11,912 bases of DNA. It comes from CAZSLZ01 sp964607865. GTDB lineage: Bacteria; Vulcanimicrobiota; JAJTBE01; CAZSLZ01. Under the pieces are notes generated by a model, which worked only from the letters and a program-made list of their open reading frames with translations, searched no databases and was not told where the DNA came from. Below, piece after piece: positions 7,023 to 11,912 of this stretch. Positions within the stretch are counted from its first letter, which is position 1. Every line of letters begins with the position of its first letter. The stretch spans positions 1 through 11,912 of the forward strand of contig CAZSLZ010000112.1 in the NCBI GenBank assembly GCA_964607865.1, written 5' to 3'. Made by a program: the position numbers and the translations under genes.

Positions 7023-8657
7023 ATGAAAAAAATCTTTCTGGTTTCAATTGTTTTACTGGGTGTCATATTTGCAGGTTGTTCAGGCTCGAACAGCACCAAT
7101 GAAGTGAGTTCAGAATTCCAGACATACAGTATTGACGAAAAAGCCCAGGGTGGCATGGAAATTATCGACAACATTCAGAATGTAACTGTGGTTTCCAAAG
7201 ATGACAATGTACTGAAAGCGGAATACAGAGCAGGTTTTGTACAGGGAAAACTTCAAAACGGATACCTTACTTCAACCAGGGATAACCTTTGGGACATGAT
7301 GTATCTTCTCGATCCCTCACACACCTACCCCGCCCAGCAACCTCCTTCCCAGGCTGAACTTGACTGGGCAGAGGGGGTTTTAACAGAAAACCTGGATTAT
7401 ACTGCCGACTATATTCAGAATCAGGAAGATTCAGTTATAAAGGAGCGACTGAACAGAATAATGTTCAGAATGCTGGGAATATACCACGGCGCCACTTTGA
7501 CCACTCCGGAAAGCTTGGATTTCAGCGGAAACTGGACCCCCAGTTCTTCTTATTTTAACACCGACGAATTACAAATGGGTTACGAAACCAACTCAATAAG
7601 CTGGTTGGATATCTACTTTATTAATGCCTATTCAGATTTTGGCGATATTGTTGCTTATGAAAAAGGAATAGATCCAAAATATAGAAAAACCAAATGTTCA
7701 GCTTTCGTAAAGAAACTCGAAGATGATATTCTGATAACCCACAATACATGGTTCGGTTTTCTTTCCCAGACCATGACAATGTCACTGGCCGTCAACGACG
7801 ACTTTATGACCTTCAATGCAACTTATCCCGGCATAGTGGGCTCTCTGTCAGATTTTGGATACAACAACAAGGGAATCTTGTTTAACGAAACAACTCATTA
7901 TGCCACATACAGCGAACCCAAAAAATCTGCATTATGGATGTACATAAGAGGTGTCGCGGCTGAACAGTTTGCATCCTCAATTACCGAGTTTTTTGAATAT
8001 GTTTCACTGGAACCTTCTGGTACCTACATGAACGGTTACATGGTCATCGACGCTAAAACTCAGGAAATTGGGCTGGTTGAAATGTCCTACAAACATTTTG
8101 TATGGTATCTCCCCAATGGTAACGGTTATACAGTTACCACCAAACCTGAAGGGGGCTCTACTGAATACGATACCGAAATGGTTACTCCCACATATTTCCT
8201 GGGAATCAACTATCCTGCTTCCTATCAAATTCGGGAAGACTTGCAGTCCATTGACAGCCGGCCTGCCAGAAAAAGACAATTTATGGCTAAAATCGGCAAT
8301 GTTACCGATATTGAAACAGCAAAAGAATTAATTACCTATACCGACCCCGAAAACCCGCTATCAATTTTCGGCAGATGGGATCCTGGCTATGGAGACACCC
8401 CGGTACCCAAGACTGTGCCTGATGGGTCTATTGATGCAAAAGCTGTTTCTATGAAAAAAGCCCTTGAAGCTATGGGCCTTCAGTTGGTTTTCAACCAGAA
8501 TTCAACCAATAAGGGAATATGGATGAAATACGGAACACCTTATGTTAATGGCCTGCCCTTTGTATGGAGCAAATCCCAGTGGAGCAGCCAGAAATTAAGA
8601 AATGTCCCCGACCGGGTTGATGGAGATTTCAATTTGATGAAGACTTATATAGATTAA
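7023..8657 (+). CDS. Phospholipase B-like Ntn-hydrolase, exported as a lipoprotein
   Basis: The protein has 544 residues from ATG 7023, eight bases after AAGGAG; the ATG at 7017 is too close to that site. The signal MKKIFLVSIVLLGVIFAGC ends in a lipobox-like FAGC with Cys19 as the lipid anchor. The body resembles the phospholipase B-like family (Pfam Phospholip_B, PLBD1/PLBD2 and amoebal PlbA): CSAFVKK (225-231) supplies the candidate N-terminal nucleophile Cys225. It is followed by the conserved THNTW (239-243), ATYPGIVGSLSDFGYN, NETTHY (288-293) and MNGYMVID. Members are made as proenzymes that cut themselves before the Cys and then hydrolyse amide or ester bonds, with phospholipid deacylation reported for some. 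A cell-surface role in lipid or amide degradation is the likely inference. It is a single gene closed by a strong terminator. Confidence 0.78.
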   Translation: MKKIFLVSIVLLGVIFAGCSGSNSTNEVSSEFQTYSIDEKAQGGMEIIDNIQNVTVVSKDDNVLKAEYRAGFVQGKLQNGYLTSTRDNLWDMMYLLDPSHTYPAQQPPSQAELDWAEGVLTENLDYTADYIQNQEDSVIKERLNRIMFRMLGIYHGATLTTPESLDFSGNWTPSSSYFNTDELQMGYETNSISWLDIYFINAYSDFGDIVAYEKGIDPKYRKTKCSAFVKKLEDDILITHNTWFGFLSQTMTMSLAVNDDFMTFNATYPGIVGSLSDFGYNNKGILFNETTHYATYSEPKKSALWMYIRGVAAEQFASSITEFFEYVSLEPSGTYMNGYMVIDAKTQEIGLVEMSYKHFVWYLPNGNGYTVTTKPEGGSTEYDTEMVTPTYFLGINYPASYQIREDLQSIDSRPARKRQFMAKIGNVTDIETAKELITYTDPENPLSIFGRWDPGYGDTPVPKTVPDGSIDAKAVSMKKALEAMGLQLVFNQNSTNKGIWMKYGTPYVNGLPFVWSKSQWSSQKLRNVPDRVDGDFNLMKTYID

Positions 8658-8692
8658 CCAACAAGAAAAAAACAATTTCTAAGCTACTTAAC

Positions 8693-8721
8693 AAAAAGCC
8701 GGCTCGAAGCCGGCTTTTTTT
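8693..8721. terminator. Strong bidirectional rho-independent terminator
   Basis: AGCCGGCT (8697-8704), loop CGA and AGCCGGCT (8708-8715) form a GC-rich perfect stem flanked by an A tract and a T tract. It therefore works for both the phospholipase B-like gene (plus) and the DUF2795 gene (minus). The minus-strand gene's stop codon (8720-8722) lies at the edge of this T tract. Confidence 0.95.
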
Positions 8722-8920
8722 ACATTAATACTATCTCACCAGCAGCTTCGCTGATTTCTGAGGGGCTGTAATAAGTGCCAGGCGGCAAATCCATAACTGC
8801 TTTCTTAATATCGTCAGGCGCACCGGAATTTGTAATGCGAAGTACAATGTCATCACGATTCATGGGATAATCCATGCCTTCCAAATACTCCTGCAGTTTC
8901 ATTGGATTTAATTGTGTCAT
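8720..8920 (-). CDS. Small DUF2795-family protein
   Basis: The protein has 66 residues with a good ribosome site (GGGGAGG, eight bases before ATG). The pattern L-x-E-Y-L-x-G-M-D-Y-P, then GAPDDIKKAV and LPPGTYYSPSEISEAAGEI, is that of the DUF2795 family. These are small soluble helical proteins of about 60-130 residues; their function is unknown and a role in nucleic acid or protein binding has not been shown. It has no signal peptide and is cytoplasmic. It appears monocistronic, ending in the shared terminator. Confidence 0.75.
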   Translation of the reverse strand: MTQLNPMKLQEYLEGMDYPMNRDDIVLRITNSGAPDDIKKAVMDLPPGTYYSPSEISEAAGEIVLM

Positions 8921-8963
8921 ATAGATTCCTCCCCTTTTTTGTGTAATAGTTACAACAGCCAGG

Positions 8964-8992
8964 CTTATAGAAAGATTCCCGGTAATGATAAA
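8964..8992 (-). promoter_or_regulatory. Possible promoter of the DUF2795 gene
   Basis: On the minus strand TTTATC (8992 to 8987) and TATAAG (8969 to 8964) are 17 bases apart, about 45 bases before the start codon. The -35 match is weak, so this is only a candidate. Confidence 0.3.
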
Positions 8993-9066
8993 AAAAAGAG
9001 AGAAAACAATAAAAGATGCCTTCCCTCAATTTAATTTTAAAGAAATTTTTAAAAATGATAAAATGT

Positions 9067-9558
9067 TTACTCTTTATCGTCTGGCTTATATAACATAACC
9101 CCATCGTTAAGGTTGCTTATTGAAGAACAGCCCAGGCCGCCATATACTCCCCATATATCGAAATATGGTTTTCCTTTGTAAACAGTATAAAACATTTTTC
9201 CAAAAACAAAAGAATCTTCCCTGGTGGGGCCTGCTTTTAAAAGGTCCATTTCATCGTCACCTATTATAAATTTTTTGCCTGCTTCATCATATTTACATTT
9301 TACATTGAATTTTTTACACAAATCTTTCATATCATTTAAACTTATAAAATAATTGTGAGAAAAAAACAGATCTTCCTTATTGTTTACTCTAACCAATAAA
9401 CCGTCATATTTGGCAAAATTATCGTTGTCATTATACTTTACCCTTACTTTTGTGGGCACTATATCAGGGGCGGGTTTCTTATCCTCAGCTTGAGCCAGGC
9501 CAGCGATCATAACAAACAATAAAACACCAATCAAAAGAAATGACCAGATTTTTTTCAT
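9067..9558 (-). CDS. Small secreted protein of unknown function
   Basis: The protein has 163 residues from ATG 9558, which has GGAGG eight bases upstream and begins a clear signal peptide (MKKIWSFLLIGVLLFVMIAG, cleavage probably after AQA at 24). The frame is open a further seven codons upstream without a ribosome site. I do not recognise the family. Residues about 70-101 (NYFISLNDMKDLCKKFNVKCKY...KKFIIG) have a loose resemblance to the copper amine oxidase N-terminal-like 'stalk' domain, in which a strand-helix-strand unit follows a start like 'vplr'. This is only a suggestion. Cys81, Cys88 and Cys144 could form a disulfide outside the cytoplasm. Its promoter must lie in the 124-base AT-rich gap shared with the divergent gene at 9683. 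Confidence 0.7.
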   Translation of the reverse strand: MKKIWSFLLIGVLLFVMIAGLAQAEDKKPAPDIVPTKVRVKYNDNDNFAKYDGLLVRVNNKEDLFFSHNYFISLNDMKDLCKKFNVKCKYDEAGKKFIIGDDEMDLLKAGPTREDSFVFGKMFYTVYKGKPYFDIWGVYGGLGCSSISNLNDGVMLYKPDDKE

Positions 9559-9614
9559 AAATTCTTCCTCCAATAGCAAATTGATATAGACTTATAATTA
9601 TTTACACAAAGCAT

Positions 9615-9644
9615 TTTTCCTTTACCAAAACATTAACAGGAAAA
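9615..9644. repeat. Inverted repeat in a divergent promoter region
   Basis: TTTTCCT (9615-9621) and AGGAAAA (9638-9644) are perfect 7-bp arms 16 bases apart, midway between the divergent starts at 9558 and 9683. A regulator site is possible, but AT-rich arms of this length are weak evidence. Confidence 0.25.
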
Positions 9645-9682
9645 CAATTTCTAAATAAGAATAGATTTATGAGGTGATAGAA

Positions 9683-10149
9683 ATGGATTCAAATAATATT
9701 GAACTGGCAAAATTCAAATTCAGGGGCTTATAGTTGTAGCTGCAGTAATAGCTATTATCGGATTATTCTTTCTGCAGAGTTATTTCCGTTTCTGCAGGGC
9801 AAAGAGCAATATGAAAGAAGCTGAAGAAGCTATAATGAATCATCTGCAAATAGAACAGGGCTCCGAGTTTTCAAAGAATTTGGACAAACTGGGTGAAGAT
9901 GCAACATTAAAGCAGAAAGCTGTTGTTGGAGTAGCAACTGCAGAAAGCATGGACATAGAAATAGACACTTTAGAAATCCGGGGCCAGCTTCCCGGCTCTC
10001 CTCTCATGAAAATAACTTACCATGTAAATGAAGAACCTAACCCTGTTACCGAATATTATTGGACACCCTACGAAAGAATAAGAGGCTGGGACTACTTTCA
10101 TTTCAGATCAACCACTAAATCAAAATTTGACAGTGCAATTTGGAAATAG
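9683..10149 (+). pseudogene. Single-TM protein of unknown function, frameshifted near its N terminus
   Basis: ATG 9683 follows a good ribosome site (GAGGTG, six bases upstream), but that frame stops after 15 codons (TAG). One frame over, the sequence reads QGLIVVAAVIAIIGLFFL, a clear membrane segment. It then continues without a stop through MKEAEEAIMNHLQ to TAG at 10147-10149. Adding one A to the run AAAA at 9709-9712 joins the two and gives about 155 residues: a short N-terminal tail, a membrane span (about 15-32) and a soluble domain with EYYWTPYERI. I do not recognise the domain. The part from ATG 9811 (112 residues) is the longest single open piece but has no ribosome site of its own and lacks the membrane anchor. 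A real mutation or a sequencing error in the homopolymer would both explain this. Confidence 0.65.
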
Positions 10150-10167
10150 AAAAGAATAAATGTATTT

Positions 10168-10192
10168 AAAAATGCCCGGAGTGTGCTTTTTT
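10168..10192 (+). terminator. Weak possible terminator after the TM-protein gene
   Basis: AAAAATGC and GCTTTTTT could pair with one bulged T around a 9-base loop, ending in a T tract. The stem has only two GC pairs, so termination would be inefficient and could allow read-through into msrB. Confidence 0.25.
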
Positions 10193-10257
10193 GGGAACAA
10201 AATCTCTTTTTAATTCATTATTCTAATCGGGGGTAAAAAAACAGGCTGGTGATAATT

Positions 10258-10830
10258 ATGCATAATGAAAAAAGAGAAAAGTTAAATGACATTTTGGGAG
10301 TTTTTGCCATACTCCTGATTTTTGTGGCAGCAATTTTCACCTTTAACACCTCAGCCTCTGAAAAAAAACAAAAAAATGATTCAGTAAAGGCGGTAAGCAA
10401 AATGGAAGTTTTTAATGGTAATAAAATAAAAAAAACTGATGAAGAATGGAAGAAGGAATTAACTTTTGAGGAATTCCGGGTAACCAGGCAAAAAGGTACC
10501 GAGTTGCCCTTTACCGGAAAATATTATAAGAACGAAAAAGATGGTATGTATCATTGCAGCAATTGCGGATTACCGTTGTTTTCTTCGAATACCAAATTCG
10601 AGTCGGGAACCGGCTGGCCCAGTTTCACCGACCCGGCAGTAAATAAAAATATTGAAACAAGAGTGGATAAGAGTCACGGCATGATCAGAACTGAAGTAAT
10701 TTGCAACCGGTGTGGAGCACATCTGGGACATGTATTTAATGACGGGCCAGGAACATCTGGCTTACGCTACTGCATAAATTCCGTATCCCTTGATTTCGAA
10801 GAAGCTGACGAAGCAAAGAAAAAGAAATAA
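10258..10830 (+). CDS. msrB: Peptide-methionine (R)-S-oxide reductase, exported or membrane-anchored
   Basis: The protein has 190 residues from ATG 10258; the GTG at 10249 is in frame but overlaps the ribosome site GGTGAT. A hydrophobic stretch at 13-29 (LGVFAILLIFVAAIFTF) acts as a signal peptide or anchor. This places the enzyme outside the cytoplasm, as for pilB/MsrB-type envelope repair systems. The MsrB domain covers about 63-182: C100-SN-C103 and C149-NR-C152 bind zinc, GTGWPSF (117-123) and SHGM (139-142) shape the substrate pocket, and Cys172 in RYCINSVSL is the catalytic thiol. It reduces methionine-R-sulfoxide in oxidised proteins using thioredoxin-like electrons. No MsrA or electron-supply partner is encoded nearby. 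The gene is closed by a terminator about 69 bases downstream. The lysine-rich tail is not part of the fold. Confidence 0.93.
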   Translation: MHNEKREKLNDILGVFAILLIFVAAIFTFNTSASEKKQKNDSVKAVSKMEVFNGNKIKKTDEEWKKELTFEEFRVTRQKGTELPFTGKYYKNEKDGMYHCSNCGLPLFSSNTKFESGTGWPSFTDPAVNKNIETRVDKSHGMIRTEVICNRCGAHLGHVFNDGPGTSGLRYCINSVSLDFEEADEAKKKK

Positions 10831-10898
10831 CGAAAGATGAAAATTCAAAAGAAAATCAAGTTAATTCGAAATATGTTAAACATTTTTTAGATTTTAGT

Positions 10899-10928
10899 AA
10901 TGCTACGTTTTTTTAGTGGCATTTTTTT
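10899..10928 (+). terminator. Rho-independent terminator of msrB
   Basis: AATGCTAC (10899-10906) pairs with GTGGCATT (10916-10923) in an 8-bp stem with one G-T pair and a 9-base loop. It is followed by a run of seven T (10922-10928). Confidence 0.75.
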
Positions 10929-11152
10929 GCTCGTATTCAGGGTTGGTTCCATTCCCATTTACCTTGCGTTTATGAGCGCCTGGATCTTTCACCTGGAAAG
11001 TCAGCCTTAATCCAAACGTTATATTTTGCCATTCTTAATGGAACCAAAGATATATTCTTCAATTCTTTATTGGAGAGAGCTTCCCATGCATTCTACGAAC
11101 ACTCATCACAACCATGTTCTGGATTGTCATATCCGGTACTCTGCGAAGATGA
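10903..11152 (-). pseudogene. Possible remnant of a secreted or pilin-like protein
   Basis: On the minus strand, 11152 down to about 11015 reads STGYDNPEHGC, a stop at 11093-11095, then NAWEALSNKELKNISLVPLR in one frame. From about 11020 to 10903 another frame reads TFGLRLTFQVKDPGAHKRKV and then NGNGTNPEYEQ. Both have the composition of real protein. The second resembles the C-terminal region of minor pilins or pseudopilins that end in a Gly/Asn-rich loop. One frameshift and one stop would join them. The last few residues coincide with the msrB terminator and are probably not original. There is no start or ribosome site. The family suggestion is weak. Confidence 0.35.
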
Positions 11153-11213
11153 TTAAGAAATTACAACGCAAAAAAAAACCTTAAAACACTCAATTTAATT
11201 ACAAACATTAGAA

Positions 11214-11786
11214 CTAGTAAATTTCTCTGTATGATTGGGTTATGCCCAGAAAATCTTCCAGATTCTTGATTTTATCCTCATGGTTTTGGATAAACCGGTA
11301 ATTAAGTTCATCCATCTGCTTATAATATTCCAAAATCTTTTGTTGATTCTTTTCAGTAATCAAATTATCGCTTAATGGAAATAAAACTCTGTCTTCATGC
11401 CGGCTATGCTGAATAAGAACATCCATTAATTTTTTCAGAACTTCAATCTTTTCCGGATATTTATTAAGATAACGAACATTAAAATTATTTTTATGGTTAA
11501 TTATGAATTCCAGATATCGACGGGTGGTATCATGCTCGGCCTGGATTTCCTCAAGAGGCAAATCCTGGGTGAAAACGCCAGCTTTTTCCATCTCGTCAAA
11601 CAGGATACCTTCCTCTTTCTTATAATGATACTTGAAAATAAAATTATCGATAAAATCAATAATATCTACAAAAAAGTCTTCAGGCAGGTTTTCACCTTTT
11701 TCGATTTTTTTGATTCCTATTACCAGAATCATCAGGGCGCGCTTAAAAAGAGAATGTTCTTTCCGTAAAATATCCGTAGGTTTCAT
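11214..11786 (-). CDS. Hemerythrin (HHE) domain protein
   Basis: The protein has 190 residues. The ATG is preceded by AAGGA seven bases upstream. The hemerythrin ligands appear in family order: H11 (LRKEHSLF), H54 and E58 (FKYHYKKEE), H85 (AEHD), H127 and E131 (IQHSRHEDRVLFPL). This predicts a four-helix bundle with a di-iron site that can bind oxygen or nitric oxide, or serve in sensing or iron-centre repair. The remaining 45 residues after the bundle are helical and have no recognised domain. There is no signal peptide, so the protein is cytoplasmic. A gene ends 22 bases upstream on the same strand, so the two are probably co-transcribed. The gene is followed by a T-rich tract on the minus strand but no clear hairpin. 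Confidence 0.88.
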   Translation of the reverse strand: MKPTDILRKEHSLFKRALMILVIGIKKIEKGENLPEDFFVDIIDFIDNFIFKYHYKKEEGILFDEMEKAGVFTQDLPLEEIQAEHDTTRRYLEFIINHKNNFNVRYLNKYPEKIEVLKKLMDVLIQHSRHEDRVLFPLSDNLITEKNQQKILEYYKQMDELNYRFIQNHEDKIKNLEDFLGITQSYREIY

Positions 11787-11808
11787 TATTATTCCTTATA
11801 GTATGCTG

Positions 11809-11912
11809 CTATTGAGCTATCAGATTGATGCTCTTGGTTGCAACTTCCTTGATTGACTGCTGAACTTCCTGATCGAAAATTCGTTTCGACAACTTGAAGG
11901 CATTATAAATAG
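11809..11912 (-). CDS. 3' end of an unidentified minus-strand gene (partial)
   Basis: From the right edge the minus strand is open for 33 codons (IYNAFKLSKRIFDQEVQQSI and 13 more residues) to TAG at 11809-11811. The composition is that of an amphipathic helix and reads as real protein. It ends 22 bases before the hemerythrin start, which suggests an operon. Too little is present to name a family; the end of an HTH regulator or a signalling protein are both possible. Confidence 0.5.
   Translation of the reverse strand, partial: IYNAFKLSKRIFDQEVQQSIKEVATKSINLIAQ

Larger units (their letters stand above)
10831..11213. other. Gene-free stretch with a decayed minus-strand coding trace
   Basis: This 383-base region contains the msrB terminator, a minus-strand region that reads like broken coding sequence (10903-11152), an 11-bp inverted repeat, and a run of nine A at 11171-11179. 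No intact gene fits here. Confidence 0.55.

Noticed and set aside
8853..9104. Minus-strand frame between the DUF2795 gene and the secreted-protein gene
   Set aside because: It overlaps both real genes in a different frame, is rich in F/Y/K as expected of AT-rich noncoding DNA, and has no ribosome site.
9683..9730. A 15-residue leader peptide controlling the downstream TM-protein frame
   Set aside because: It is simpler to read it as the true N terminus cut off by a one-base loss, because joining the frames gives a normal membrane protein and the downstream frame has no ribosome site of its own.
11168..11213. Terminator for the hemerythrin gene
   Set aside because: The minus strand has a run of nine T but no convincing GC-containing hairpin before it.
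1..11912. CRISPR array, tRNA or rRNA gene, intact insertion sequence, prophage genes or a biosynthetic cluster
   Set aside because: Reading both strands showed no regularly spaced repeats, no cloverleaf-like segments, no transposase or integrase motifs, and no group of genes forming a recognisable pathway.

Overview
The window looks like an ordinary chromosomal stretch of an AT-rich bacterium with a Gram-negative style of envelope. It has two lipid- or signal-peptide-exported hydrolases, a lipoprotein signal, purine-rich Shine-Dalgarno sites (GGAGG, AAGGAG) and classical hairpin-plus-T-run terminators. A radical SAM enzyme, an Mrp-type Fe-S carrier, a hemerythrin and an exported MsrB suggest an anaerobe or microaerophile that has to cope with oxygen. 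I cannot assign a phylum. A lineage such as Candidatus Riflebacteria is only an impression.

Layout. Positions 1-1668 are a graveyard. They hold the last 34 residues of a probable WYL-domain regulator, the C-terminal half of a GH64-type beta-1,3-glucanase broken by one extra G at about 576, a degraded dispersed-repeat hairpin (867-906), and the C-terminal part of a GspE/PilB-type secretion ATPase with an in-frame stop and altered active-site motifs. Next comes an intact exported serine hydrolase (beta-lactamase/class C-like fold plus DUF3471, 1858-3411). It converges on and overlaps a minus-strand pair, mrp-like then radical SAM (5221 to 3395), which reads as one transcription unit. From 5593 to 8657 two exported enzymes run on the plus strand: a phosphodiester glycosidase (NAGPA domain) fused to TPR repeats, and a phospholipase B-like Ntn-hydrolase lipoprotein closed by a strong bidirectional terminator.

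The right third holds a DUF2795 protein and a small secreted protein (both minus), a single-TM protein whose gene is frameshifted in an A-run at 9709-9712, and an exported MsrB with its own terminator. It continues with a decayed minus-strand stretch at 10903-11152, a hemerythrin-domain protein, and the 3' end of the gene upstream of it.

How the genes may relate. The firmest functional link is Mrp with the radical SAM enzyme (Fe-S carrier plus Fe-S client). MsrB and hemerythrin share an oxidative-stress or oxygen-binding theme but are on opposite strands and are not an operon. The two exported hydrolases at 5593-8657 probably act on exogenous glycans and lipids, but each has its own upstream region. 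I see no CRISPR array, intact mobile element, rRNA or tRNA, and nothing that convincingly forms a new defence or biosynthetic system. The most useful leads are the broken genes, the NAGPA-TPR fusion, the bacterial phospholipase B-like lipoprotein and the operator-like palindrome upstream of mrp.
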